From Durio zibethinus (taxonomy: Eukaryota; Streptophyta; Magnoliopsida; Malvales; Malvaceae), in the NCBI RefSeq assembly GCF_002303985.1, contig NW_019167937.1:18858995-18922994 (forward strand): a stretch of 64,000 nucleotides of DNA. The letters are read 5' to 3'. Under the pieces are notes generated by a model. It searched no databases. It was not told where the DNA came from and was given only the letters and a program-made list of their open reading frames with translations. Positions 24,971 to 36,638 of this stretch are shown here, in pieces (within the stretch, counting starts at the first letter, position 1; each line of letters opens with the position of its first letter). Position numbers and translations under genes: made by a program.

Positions 24971-26763
24971 GTGGGTTTAGGCACATCTTCATATTTCTAT
25001 GTGCCAATGCCATTTTTATGGCTTGTAAATTCATACAATGGTCCCTTAAGCCATCACGTGAAGTTTCATGGCAAGACGACTCGTTTTCTATTTTTCATAA
25101 TTTTTGGCACTTTTTGTGGTTCGAGATTTTTTAAAATTTTTTCGGAAGGAGTTTTGGCCCCAAACTTGGTAGACGTGATCCTTGTATTTTTGTTGGCATG
25201 CACAAAAAAATTCAGCTAAGAACTCGAAGTGTACAAAATTTTGTGAGGATTTGAAAAAAGTGTCCGCATTTCAGACACTTTAATTGCTACTGGCAGCCAA
25301 CCTGTAAAATCTCAAATGCTCTTTAAAGGGGTGTGAGTTCTCAAGGTTTGATGAGGGATAGGGGGCCAATATAAGGGCCAAGTACCAGCACCCATCACAC
25401 ATCATGTACGCACACCCCCCCGACCCCCTCCGATCGTCGGAACCCCAATGCCGCCGGTCAGGTTCTCCGACGATGCTCCGACGCTAGTGCCCCGGTGAAG
25501 AAAAATGCAGCACCAGCACATGCCCGAGCCCAGCATGTGCTACCGCAACCCTCGGTCTGGTCCGATCTTAGACTGGGAATGAACTCTGTATGTTTAGACT
25601 GTTAATGAACTCCGTATGCCTAAGTCAACCCACGAAACGAACGTGCAGGCGCTCAGTCGGCCAGAGGGGCGGGATGCGCAAGCCAGGGATCGGTCGGGTC
25701 CCCCTCTGCGTGCTGCTGATCCTGCTACTGCAACCCTCTATCCGGTCTGATCTTAGACTGGGAATGAACTCCGTATGCCTAAGCCAACTGACGAAACGAG
25801 CAGGCGGGCGGGCGGGGACTACGCCGGCCAGAGAGACGGGATGCGCAAGCCGTGGATCGATAGGGTGGTAGGTGGGTTTAGGCACATCTACATATTTTTA
25901 CATGCCAAAGCCATTTTTATGGCTTGTAAATTCATACAATGGTCCCTTAAGCCTTCACGTGAAGTTTCATGGCAAGACGACTCGTTTTCTATCTTTCACG
26001 ATTTTTGAAACTTTTTGCGGTTCGGGATTTTTCAAAATTCTTTCGAAAGGATTTTTGGCCCCAAACTTGGTAGACGTGATCCTTGTATTTTTTTTGGCAT
26101 GCACAAAAAAATTCAGCTAAAAACTTGAAGTGTACAAGATTTTGTGACCATTTGAAAAAAGTGTCCCCTTTTCAGACACTTTAATGCTACTGGCAGTAAA
26201 CCTGTAAAATCTCAAATGGTCTTTAAGGGGGTGTGAGTTCTCAAGGTTTGATGAGGGATAGGGGGCCAATATAAGGGCCAAGTACCAACACCCATCGCAC
26301 ATCATCTGCGCACACACCCCCCGGCCCCCCCGATCGTCGGAACCCCAATGCCGTCGGTCAGGTTCTCCGGCATTGCTCCTATGATGGTGCCCCAACGAAG
26401 AAAAATATGGTACCAGCACATGCCCAAGCACAGCATGTGCTGCCGCAACCCTCGGTCCGGTCCGATCTTAACTCCGTATGCTTAGACTGGGAATGAACTC
26501 CGTATGCCTAAGTCAATCCATGAAACAAGCGTGCGAGCGCTCAGCCGACCAGAGGGGTAGGATACGCAAGCCAGGGATCAGCCAGGTCCCCCTCTGCGTG
26601 CTACTGATCCTGCTGCCGCAACCCTTATTTTGGTCTGATCTTAGACTGGGAATGAACTCCGTATGCCTAAGCCCAATGACAAAATGAACGGGCAGGCGGG
26701 CGGGCAAGCACTACACCGGTCATAGAGACAGGATGCGCAAGCCGTGGATCGATAGGGTGGTAG

Positions 26764-27654
26764 GTGCGTTTAGGCACATCTTCATATTTCTATGTGCCAA
26801 TGCCATTTTTATGGCTTGTAAATTCATACAATGGTCCCTCAAGCCTTCACGTGAAGTTTAATGGCAAGACGACTCGTTTTCTATTTTTCACTATTTTCAA
26901 AACTTTTTACGGTTCGTGATTTTTTAAAATTTTTTCGGAATGAGTTTTGGCCCCAAACTTTGTAGACGTGATCCTTGTATTTTTGTTGGCATGCACAAAA
27001 TAATTCAGGTAAAAACTCAAAGCGTACAATATTTTGTGACCATTTCAAAAAAGTGTCCCCATTTCAGACACTTTAATTGCTACTGGCAGCAAACCTGTAA
27101 AATCTCAAATGCTCTTTAAGGGGGTGTGGGTTCTCGAGGTTTGATGAGGGATAGGGGGCCAATATAAGGGCCAAGTACCGGCACCCATTGCATATCATGT
27201 GTGCACACCCCCCGGCCCCCCCGATCGTCGGAATCCCAATGTCGTGGATCAGGTTCTCCGACGATGCTCCGACGATGGTACCTCGGCGAAGAAAAATGCG
27301 GTGCCAGCAAATGCCCCAGCCCAGCATGTGCTGCCGCAACCCTCGGTTTGGTCTGATCATAGACTGGGAATGAACTCCGTACGCTTAGACTGGGAATGAA
27401 CTCCGTATGCCTAAGTCAACCCACGGAACGAGCGTGCGGGCGCTCAACCGGCCAGAGGGGCGGGATGCGCAAGTCGGGGATTCACCAGGTCCCCCTCTGC
27501 GTGCTGCCAACCCCACTATCGTAACCCTTGGTCTGGTCCGATCTTAGACTGGGAATGAACTCTATATGCCTAAGCCAATCGACGAAACGAGCGGGCGGGC
27601 ACTATGCCGGCCAGAGAGACGGGATGGACAAGCCATGGATCGATAGGGTGGTTG
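26764..27654 (+). repeat. Satellite monomer, sister copy of 24078-24970
   Basis: It carries the same six non-consensus variants as the monomer headed at 24078. The two intervening monomers do not show the full set. Confidence 0.75.
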
Positions 27655-30149
27655 GTGGGTTTAGGCACATCTTCATATTTCTGCATTCCAATGCCATTTT
27701 TATGGCTTGTAAATTCATACAATGGTCCCTTAAGTCTTCACGTGAAGTTTCATGGCAAGACGACTCGTTTTCTATTTTTCACGATTTTTAAAACTTTTTG
27801 CAGTTCGAGATTTTTTAAAATTTTTTCGGAAGGAGTTTTGACCCCAAACTTGGTAGACGTGATCCTTGTATTTTTCTTGGCATTCACAAAAAAATTCAGC
27901 TAAAAACTCAAAGTGTTCAAGATTTTGTGACCATTTGAAAAAAGTGTCCCCATTTCAGACACTTTAATGGCTACTGGCAGCAAACCTGTAAAATCCCAAA
28001 TGCTCTTTAAGGGGGTGTGGGTTCTCGAGGTTTGATGAGGGATAGGGGGCCAATATAAGGGCCAAGTACCAGCACCCATCGCACATCATGTGCGCACACC
28101 CCCCCTGATCGTCGGAACCCCAATTCCACCGGTCAGGTTCCCTGACGATGCACTGACGATGGTGCCCTGGCGAAGAAAAATACGGCACCAGCACATGCCC
28201 GAGCCCAGCATGTGCTGTCACAAACCTCGGTCCGGTCCGATCTTAGATTGGGAATGAACTCCGTATGCCTAAGTCAACCCACGAAAGAAGTGTGCGGGCG
28301 CTCAGCCGGCCAGAGGGGTAGGATGCGCAAGCCAGGGATCGGCCGACTCCCCCTCTGCGTGCTGCCGATCCTACTGCCGCAACCCTCGGTTTGGTCCAAT
28401 CTTAAACTTGGAATGATCTCCGTATGCCTAAACCAACTGACGAAACGAGCGGGCGGGCACTACGCTGGCCAAAGAGACGAGATGCGGAAGCGGTGGGTTT
28501 GGGCACATATTCATATTTTTAGGTGCCAATGCCATTTTTATGGCTTGTAAATGCATACAATGGTCCCTTAAGCCTTCACGTGAAGTTTCATGGCTAGATG
28601 ACTCGTTTCCTAATTTTTATGATTTTTTAAACTTTTTACGGTTCAAGATTTTTTAAAATTTTTTCGGAAGGGGTTTTGGCCCAAACATGGTAGACGTGAT
28701 CTTTGTATTTTTGTTGGCATGCATAAAAAAATTCAGCTAAAAACTTGAACTGTACAAGATTTTTGTGACCATTTGAAAAAAGTGTCCCCATTTCAGACAC
28801 TTTAATGGCTACTGGCAGCAAACCTGTAAAATGTCAAATACTCTTTAAGGGGGTGTGAGTTCTCTAGGTTTGATGAGGGATAGGGGGCCAATATAAGGGC
28901 CAAGTACCAGCACCCATCGCACATCATGTGCGCACACCCCCCGGCCCCCTTGATCATTGGAACCCCAATGCCACCGGTCAGGTTTTCTGGCGATGCTCAG
29001 GCGATGGTGCCCCGACGAAGAAAAATGTGGCACCAGCACATGCCCGAGCCCAGTATGTGGTGCCGTAACCCTTTGTCCGATCCGATCTTAGACTCGAAAT
29101 GAACTTCGTATGCTTAGACTGAGAATGAACTCCATATGCCTAACTCAACCCACGAAACGATCGTGCGGGCGCTCAGCCGGCCAGAGGGGCAGGACGCGCA
29201 AGTCGAGGATCGGCCGAGTACCCCTCCGCATGCTGCCGATCTTGCTGCCATAACCCTCGGTCTGGTCTGATCTTAGACTGGGAATGAACTCCGTATGCCT
29301 AAGCCAACTGATGAAACAAGCAGGCGGGCGGGCGGGCGGGCACTACGCTAGCCAGAGAAACGGGATGCGCAAGCCGTGGATCGATGGAATGGTAAGTGGG
29401 TTTAGGCACATCTTCATATTTCTACGTGCCAATGCCATTTTTATCGCTTGTAAATTCATACAATGGTCCCTTAAGCCTTCACGTGAAGTTTCATGGCAAG
29501 ACGACTCGTTTTCTATTTTTCATGATTTTTAAAACTTTTTGTGATTCGGGATTTTTCAAAATTTTTTCAGAAGGATTTTTGGCCCCAAACTTGGTAGACG
29601 TGATCCTTCTATTTTTATTGGCATGCATAAAAAAATTCAGCTAAAAACTCGAAGTGTACAAATTTTTGTGACCATTCGAAAAAAGTGTCCCCATTTCAGA
29701 CACTTTAATGGGTACTGGCAGCAAACCTGTAAAATCTCAAATACTCTATAAGGGGTTTGAGTTCTCGAGGTTTGATGAGGGATAAGGGGCCAATATAAGG
29801 GCCAAGTACCAGCACCCATCGCACATCATGTGCGCACACCCCCCGGCCCCCCGATCGCCGGAACCCCAATGCCGCCAGTCAGGTTCTCCGGTGATGCTCC
29901 GACGGTGGTGCCTCGACGAAGAAAAATGTGGCACCAGCACATGCCTAGCCCAGCATGTGCTGCCACAACCCTCGGTCTGGTCCGATCTTAGACTAGGAAT
30001 GAACTTCGTATGCCTAAGTCAACCCACAAAACGAGCGTGCGGGCACTCAGCAGGCCAGAGGGGCGGGATGCGCAAGCCAGGGATCGGCCGGGTCCCCCTC
30101 TGTGTGCTGCCAATCCTGCTGCCGCAACCCTCAGTCCAGTCCGATCTTA

Positions 30150-30300
30150 GACTGGGAATGAACTCCGTATGCCTAAGCCAATCGACGAAACGAGCGGGCG
30201 GGCGGGCACATCATGTTGGCTTTTTCGGAAGGAGTTTTGGCCCCAAACTTGGTAGACCTGATCCTTGTATTTTTGTTGGCTTGCATAAAAAATTCAGCTA
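30150..30300 (+). repeat. Deletion junction in a satellite monomer
   Basis: The second B module runs through its GGGC tract, then GCACATCATGTTGGC joins directly to TTTTTCGGAAGG of mid-module A. About 230 bp (end of B2 and head of A) are missing, consistent with the 1548-bp interval from 29396 to 30944. The bases at the join resemble the inverted repeat of module C. Confidence 0.8.
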
Positions 30301-31501
30301 AAAACTCGAAGTGTACAAGATTTTCTGACCATTTGAAAAAGGTGTCCCCATTTCAGACACTTTAATGGCTACTGGCAGCAAACCTGTAAAATCTCAAATG
30401 CTCTTTAAAGGGGTGCGAGTTCTCGAGGTTTGATGAGGGATAGGGGGCCAATATAAAGGCCAAGTACCAGCACCCATCGCACATCATGTGCGCACACCCC
30501 CCGGCCCCTCCGATCACCAGAACCCAAATGTCGTCGATCAGGTTCTCCGACGATGCTCCGGTGATGGTGCCCTGGCGAAAAAAAATGTGGCACCAGCACA
30601 TGCCCGAGCCCAGCATGTGCTGTCGCAACCCTCGGTCCAATCTGATCTTAGACTGGGAATGAACTCCATATGCTTAGATTGGGAATGAACTCTGTATGCC
30701 TAAGTCAACCCATGAAATGAGTGTGTGGGTGCTCAGCCGGCCAGAGGGGCAGGATGCGTAAGCCGGGGATCGACCGGGTCCCTCGCTGCGTGCTATTGAT
30801 CCTGCTACCGTAACCCTCAGTCCGATCTGATCTTAGACTGGGAATGAATTTCGTATGCCTAAGCCAATCGACGAAACGAGCGGGCAGGCACTACGCCGGC
30901 CAGAGAGATGGGATGCGCAAGCTGTGGATCGATAAGGTGGTAGGTGGGTTTAGGCACATCTTCATATTTCTGCATGACAATGCCATTTTTATGGCTTGTA
31001 AATTCATACAATGGTCCCTTAAGCCTTCACGTGAAGTTTCATGGCAAGACGACTCGTTTTCTATTTTTCACAATTTTTGAAACTTTTTACTGTTTGGGAT
31101 TTTTTAAAATTTTTTCGGAAAGAGTTTTGGCCCCAAACTTGGTAGACATGATCCTTGTATTTTGGTTGGCATGCACAAAAAAATTCAGCTAAAAACTCAA
31201 AGTGTATAAGATTTTGTGACCATTTGAAAAAAGTGTCCCCATTTCAGACACTCTAATTGCTACTGGCAACAAACCTGTAAAATCTCAAATGCTCTTTAAG
31301 GGGGTGTGAATTCTCGAGGTTTGATGAGGGATAGGGGGCCAATATAAGCTCCAAGTACCAGCACCCATCGTACATCATGTGCGCACAACCCCCCCCGGCC
31401 CCCCGATTGCTGGAACCCCAATGCCGCCGGTCAGGTTCTCCAGCGATGCTCCAGCGATGGTGCGCCGGCGAAGAAAAATGTGACACTAGCACATGCTCAA
31501 G

Positions 31502-31506
31502 CCCAG
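31502..31506 (+). repeat. Left target-site duplication of element 2
   Basis: CCCAG directly before the TGTCA end of the LTR matches 37190-37194 exactly. The 5 bp are typical for Ty3/gypsy. The site spans the loop and first right-arm base of the module C hairpin. Confidence 0.95.
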
Positions 31507-31604
31507 TGTCATGAGCCACCCTTGTATAGGGCCATGACCGGGACTTAGGTTGCCATGAGCCACCCATGTATAGGGCTATGGTCGGGTAGATAACTTGTAC
31601 TAGG

Positions 31605-31680
31605 AAAAGTGTCCCCATTTCAAACATTGTAACGGTTACTGGTAGCATAGCTCTAAAAGTTCTAAGGCTCTTTAGGGGGG
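31605..31680 (+). repeat. Block L inside LTR U3, homologous to the satellite monomer
   Basis: AAAAGTGTCCCCATTTC through CTCTTTAGGGGGG aligns without gaps to the satellite block, for example 37821-37896, with 62 of 76 positions identical by hand count. The first 17 bases are identical. Similarity fades on both sides apart from a few bases after the G-run. Confidence 0.9.
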
Positions 31681-31800
31681 GTGAGCCGGCAGCGTAGTGT
31701 TGCGCTGTCTCACCGGGTGCTATGCGAGCTTAGGCCACCCACCAAGGGCTGCCCCCCTGGCCCTGGTGATGGTGGGAGGTCCCGATGTATGATTCTCGTT

Positions 31801-31809
31801 TATAATATA
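31801..31809 (+). promoter_or_regulatory. TATA-like core promoter of the element 2 5' LTR
   Basis: TATAATATA lies about 250 bp before the LTR end. The same sequence is at 36931-36939 in the 3' LTR. Confidence 0.55.
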
Positions 31810-32061
31810 ATTCATCCCGATTGAATGCCCGATTGTTGCCTCGATGTGTTTCTTTCTTTCTCGATGTGAATGTGCCTTGTTGTGTGTATGCTTGAGATTG
31901 ACCTCGCTATATTGTGCCTTATTGTGAATGCTTGAGACTAACCATGGTTTATGGTTATTTGTTCAGATCTCGATCTATTGAAGGCTGACTTGGGTGGAAG
32001 CGTCCATTCAAGTGCCACACGGGCTAGTGCTTGTTGAGAGAAAAGCTTAGTCCGTGACACG

Positions 32062-32073
32062 TGGTATCAGAGC
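32062..32073 (+). other. Primer binding site of element 2
   Basis: TGGTATCAGAGC, 2 bp after the LTR end, is identical to the element 1 site and complementary to initiator methionine tRNA. Confidence 0.9.
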
Positions 32074-32095
32074 ACGGTTGAGAAGTGCTAGAGAA

Positions 32096-33280
32096 ATGGA
32101 TGAGATGGCCACAAGTGGTGGACCGGATCATCAGCAGAGAATTAAGGAACTAGAGGCCGCGGTGGCCGCTATGAAAACTCATATGGTGACAAAAGATCGA
32201 GTGAGGGAGATCGAGACAACCCAGCGGGAGTTGTCCGATACTCTCCACAATGTGAGCGAAGAGGCTAGAAATGCCTTGATCATTCTCCAAAAGGAGTTTG
32301 AGGAGCTCAGGGCTCAGGTGAGCATCCTACAATTGGCTGTGGCCAGATCGGGTTCGAGCTCGATGGACAGGGGACAAAGACCCAAGGTGCCGGAGCCTCG
32401 ATGCTATGAGGGGGCAAGGGATGCTAAGGAACTTGAGAATTTCTTGTTCGACATGGAACAATACTTTCGAGCTATACACACCGATTCAGAGGAAGACAAG
32501 GTGACAATGGCATCGATGTACCTCGTAAGGGATGCCAAGTTGTGGTGGCGCTCCAAGTTTGTCGATGACGAGTGCCTGATCAAGACTTGGACGAATCTGA
32601 AGTGAGAGCTGAAAAACCAATTTTTTTCGGAGAATGTGGAGTACATGGCTCGAAAGAGACTTCGAGAGTTGGTGTAAATCGGAACGGTGTGAGAGTTCGT
32701 AAGGAACTTTTCTACCTTGATGCTAGATATTCGGGACATGTCCGAAAAGGACAAGATGTTCTATTTTCTTGAGGGCCTCAAGCCGTGGGCGAGGACAGAG
32801 CTACAAAGGCAGAAAGTGCAAGATGTGGCCATGGCCATGGCTGCAGCGGAACGCCTTCATGATTACAATGATGGCTCCTTAAAACGAAAAAATCCTCCAT
32901 CAACGGGCAGTAGCTTTAACCTTGGGAGTGGGGGAAAGATCACTAGGTTGGATCGACCCTTCAGTGGGGGATCAGACAGGAGGTCCTTTGGGCGAGATAG
33001 CACCCAGCCCAAGACAAACAACACGGGGATTTTTAGGCCCAGACAACCGCTAGCTTGCTTTCTTTGCAAGGGACCGCATCGAGTGGCTGAATGCCCGCAC
33101 CGAGGAGCCCTGAATGCCTTAAGGACCTCATCCCAAGAGTCCATGAAAGCGCCAGAGAGCGTTGAAGAAGCTGAAGAGGAGCCAGCCAGGATGGGCTCAA
33201 TAAGGTTCCTCAGTGCCCTCCGCACCCAATTAAACACTATAAAGAAAGAGCAAAGTAGAGGCTTGATGTACGTGAACTTG
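32096..33280 (+). pseudogene. gag: gag region of element 2, broken by three stops
   Basis: The first sensible ATG is 32096; the in-frame GTG at 32054 lies within the LTR end. Residues about 15-85 form a likely coiled coil (IKELEAAVAAMK, LQKEFEELRAQV). The gag domain follows with LENFLFDMEQYF and AKLWWRSKF, the same layout as element 1. Stops at 32603 (TGA), 32675 (TAA) and 32690 (TGA) interrupt the domain without changing register. It resumes (MSEKDKMFYFLEGLKPW) and ends in a basic linker and an intact CX2CX3HX4C zinc knuckle (33056-33094, CFLCKGPHRVAEC). No complete gag can be made. Confidence 0.9.
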
Positions 33281-35147
33281 ACGATCAATGGGAAAGCCAC
33301 CAACGCCATGGTGGACACGGGTGCGACCGACACGTTCATCACACCAGAAGAAGCAAAGAGGTGTGGTCTTCAGATTAGTAGGGACTGTGGGTGAATAAAG
33401 GCGGTCAATTCGCCAGCCTTGGCAATCAGTGGAAGCTCAAAAAGTGTGACAACCCGATTGGGGCCATGGGAAGGGAAAGTAGACTTCACAGTCTCCCCTA
33501 TGGATGACTTTGATGTAGTTCTCGGATTGGACTTCATGACGTTGGCTCAGGCGATCCCTATCCCTGCGGCTAGCTGCTTGTTGTTCTTAGGAGAGCACCC
33601 ATGTGTGGTGCCAGCCAATATCTTGCCAAAGAGTGGAAAGAAAATGATTTCAGTTTTGCAATTCAAGAAAGGGGTAAAAAGAGGGGAACCCTCATTTGTG
33701 GCCATGCCGATCTACAAAGAAGGGTCGGAAGTAGAACCAATACCCGATGGCGTAAAGAAAGTGTTAGAAGAATTCAGAGAGGTGATGCCAGAGATACTGC
33801 CTAAGGTTCTACCCCCTTGACGAGCAGTGGACCACGAAATTGAGCTCCTCCCAGGAGTAAAACCCCTTGCTAAAGCTCCTTATCGCATGGCCCCGCCAGA
33901 GTTGGTCGAGCTGAGAAAACAGTTAGATGAGCTTCTAAAGGCCGGGGTTCATCCGACCATCAAAGGCCCCTTTCGGAGCGCCAGTGCTATTCCAGAAGAA
34001 GCATGATGGGAGTTTGCGCTTATGTGTCGACTATAGGGCCCTGAACAAAGTCACCGTAAGAAACAAATATCCTATCCCGCTTATAGCCGACTTATTTGAT
34101 CAATTGAGCCGGGCTAAGTACTTCTCCAAACTGGACCTGAGATCTAGATACCATCAGGTCAGAATCATTGAGGGAGATGAGCCAAAGACCACTTGTGTAA
34201 TACGGTATGGCGCATTTGAATTTCTTGTTATGCCCTTTGGACTAACCAATGCTCCTGCCACATTTTGTACGTTGATGAATTAGGTGTTCCATGACTACCT
34301 TGACAAATTTGTAGTCATTCATTTAGACGATATAGTGGTGTACAGCTCCACCTTGGAAGAACATCAAGAACACCTATGCCGGGTTTTTGAAAGGCTGCGG
34401 GACCACCAGTTATATGTAAAAAGGGAGAAATGCGCGTTTGCTCAAACCCAAATCCACTTCCTCGGTCACATTGTCGAACGTGGCCACATTCGAATGGACA
34501 TGGAAAAGGTTAGGGCCATTAAAGAGTGGACTACACCAAAGAATGTTAGTGAACTTCGCTCATTTTTGGGACTAGCCAACTATTATAGAAGGTTTGTGGA
34601 AGGGTACTCTCACAAGACCACAGCCCTCACAGAGTTATTGAAGAAGGAGCACAAATGGTGTTGGACCAACGAGTGCCAAGAGGCCTTTGAGAGATTGAAA
34701 GATGCTATTATGAAAGATCCCATCTTAGCTCTCCTCGATATTGAAAAGCCTTTTGAAGTTCAGACGGATGCATCAGATTTTGCTATTGGAGGTGTGCTTT
34801 TACAACAACATCACCCGATAGCATTTGAAAGTAGGAAGCTAAGCGAAGCAAAGAGAAAATATACGGCCCAAGAAAAAAAGCTCCTGGCGGTGGTTCATTG
34901 CTTGAGGGCTTGGCGACATTACTTGTTGGGTTCACACTTTGTCGTGAAGACGGACAATGCAGCCGTTAGCCACTTTCTCACCCAACCAAGGCTTACAGCG
35001 AAACAAGCTAGGTGGCAGGAATTTTTAGCGGAGTTTGACTTTCACCTTGAGCATACCGCTGGAAAGACCAAACAAGTGGCGGATGCATTGAGCAGGCGAT
35101 CAGAGTTGGCGGCCCTCAGAAAGAATGGCCCCAATGGCAACCAGTAG
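33281..35147 (+). pseudogene. pol: pol region of element 2: protease, RT, RNase H
   Basis: Protease keeps its DTG motif (VDTGATDTF, about 33311-33337). Stops follow at 33392 (TGA) and 33818 (TGA). In the G-run at 33944-33947 one extra base shifts the register, just before RT. RT has FLVMPFGLTNAPATF, then a stop at 34281 (TAG). Its catalytic box reads HLDD (34320-34331) where element 1 has YLDD, a T-to-C change that replaces the active-site Tyr. RNase H (about 34755-35100) has TDAS, TDNA and DALSRR and looks intact. The second one-base shift lies just after it, near 35138-35147. Confidence 0.9.
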
Positions 35148-36627
35148 AGCCACTACCGACATTCATAAGTTGATTGGAGATCATCTAGGGAAGGACCCGC
35201 AAGCCTGTGCCATCTTGAAGCTAGTGGAAGAAGGGAAATCCAAATACTTCTGGCAAGAAAATGGTGTCTTGTGGACCAAGGGGCCTCGAGTGTTTGTGCC
35301 GAGAGCAGGAGGGCTGAGACAGATGCTGATGAGGGAATGCCATGACACCCTATGGGTGGGACACCCAGGCTAGCAACGTACTTTAGCGTTATTGAAACAA
35401 GGATACTATTGGCCCCATATGTGACAAGATGTGATGGACTACACGAAGACTTGCCTCATTTGCCAACAGGGTAAAGTCAAAAAGAGAAAACCTGCGAGCA
35501 TGCTGGAACCATTACCGGTACCCACCAAACCATGGGAAAGCATCTCCCTCGATTTCATTTCGAGCCTACCCAAGGTTGGGGATCTTGGAACTATCTTGGT
35601 GGTAATTGATCGGTTCTCCAAGTATGCCACATTCATCCCCGCTCACAAGTATTGTACAGCAGAAGACACAGCTCGACTATTGTTCAAACATATGGTCAAA
35701 TATTGGGGCCTCCCTCAGAACATCATCAGTGATAGAGATCCGAGATTCACGGGGTCCTTTTGGAGGGAACTTTTCAAGATTTTGGGGTCCCAACTCAACA
35801 TCTCTTCGAGCTACCATCCTCAGACCGATGGCCAAATGGAACGCTTCAATGGAATGTTGGAGGAGTATTTGAGACACTTTGTCCAAGCCAACCAAAAGGA
35901 CTGGCCTTCACTGTTGGACGTTGCTCAACTATGCTTCAATTCCAACAAGAGCTCTTCCACTACCAAGAGCCCATTTGAGGTGGTCACTAGACAACTACCA
36001 AGGCTACCCCACACTTCCTTGGAACAATATGGAGGAAAGAATCCAAGAGCTTTTAACTTTAGCAAGGAGTGGGAACAAAACACAGAGATTGCACAAGCTT
36101 ACTTGGAGAAGGCATCAAAGCGGATGAAGAAATGGGCAGACAAGAATCGCAGAGCTCAGCAATTCCAAGTTGGTGACTTGGTTTTGGTCCGACTAGTTCC
36201 AGAACAAACCAGGTTCTTAAGAAAGAGAGATCGTAGACTGGTGCGTAAATATGAAGGTCCAGTAAGGGTCATTTCCAAGGTGGGCAATGCTTCTTACAAA
36301 ATTGACCCACCGAAGTGGATGAAGGTGCACCTAGTTTTTCATGTAAGCAACCTGAAGCCTTTCCATGCAGATCCTATAGATATTAGCCGAAGGGAGCCAA
36401 CCAGAGCTGCCATCACCATGAAGCCACCCTCAGAGCATCGAGTCGAAGAGATCTTAGCCGACAGGGAAACCAAGATATCTCGAAGACCAATTCGGGAATA
36501 CTTAGTGAAGTGGGAGGGCTTAAGACTAGAAGAAACCAGCTGGGAGAGAGAACACGACCTCCAAAGATTTCAAAGGAAGATCGAAGAGTTTCAAGCCAGC
36601 AAGTCGACGAGGACGTCGATAGAATAG
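35148..36627 (+). pseudogene. pol region of element 2: integrase and chromodomain
   Basis: The HHCC zinc domain spans about 35337-35470 (ECHDT, GHPG, CLICQQ) with all ligands present, but stops at 35371 (TAG) and 35422 (TGA) fall inside it. From 35425 the frame is open for 400 codons. The catalytic core has SLDF, SDRD and a Glu after HPQTDGQ; 35 residues separate the second Asp from the Glu, the DD35E spacing. A GPV module (KYEGPVRVI) and an apparently complete chromodomain follow (about 36436-36590, VEEIL, YLVKWEG, ETSWE), a domain that in chromoviruses binds methylated histone H3. The frame ends at TAG 36625-36627, at the start of the polypurine tract. Confidence 0.93.
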
Positions 36628-36638
36628 GTGGGGGAGGA
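36627..36638 (+). other. Polypurine tract of element 2
   Basis: GGTGGGGGAGGA directly precedes the 3' LTR and overlaps the last base of the coding frame's stop. Confidence 0.85.

Larger units (their letters stand above)
10554..31506 (+). repeat. Satellite array, block 2 (24 monomer heads)
   Basis: Module A heads lie at 10783, 11869, 12769, 13679, 14549, 15436, 16344, 17238 (mutated), 18077, 18937, 19802, 20705, 21448, 22326, 23201, 24078, 24971, 25872, 26764, 27655, 28493, 29396, about 30210 (head deleted) and 30944. Most spacings are 839-910 bp. Outliers are 1086 bp after 10783 (extra B) and 743 bp after 20705 (one B missing). The monomers at 17238 and about 30210 are rearranged. All copies are in + orientation and none contains a supportable gene. 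Confidence 0.95.
31507..32059 (+). repeat. 5' LTR of element 2
   Basis: 553 bp, TGTCA to TGACA. U3 contains a tandem pair of about 33 bp (31510-31542 and 31554-31586, CATGAGCCACCC...) and the 76-bp block shared with the satellite (31605-31680). A TATA-like stretch lies at 31801-31809. Confidence 0.96.

Noticed and set aside
24727..25134. Arg/Gly/Pro-rich + strand frames of 90-180 residues over the B modules
   Set aside because: GC-rich repeat DNA has few stops; lengths change with every indel in the GGGC tract, and no copy keeps a fixed start and end.
31253..31648. Minus-strand frame spanning the satellite/LTR junction of element 2
   Set aside because: It crosses the insertion boundary and has no domain; it arises by chance.
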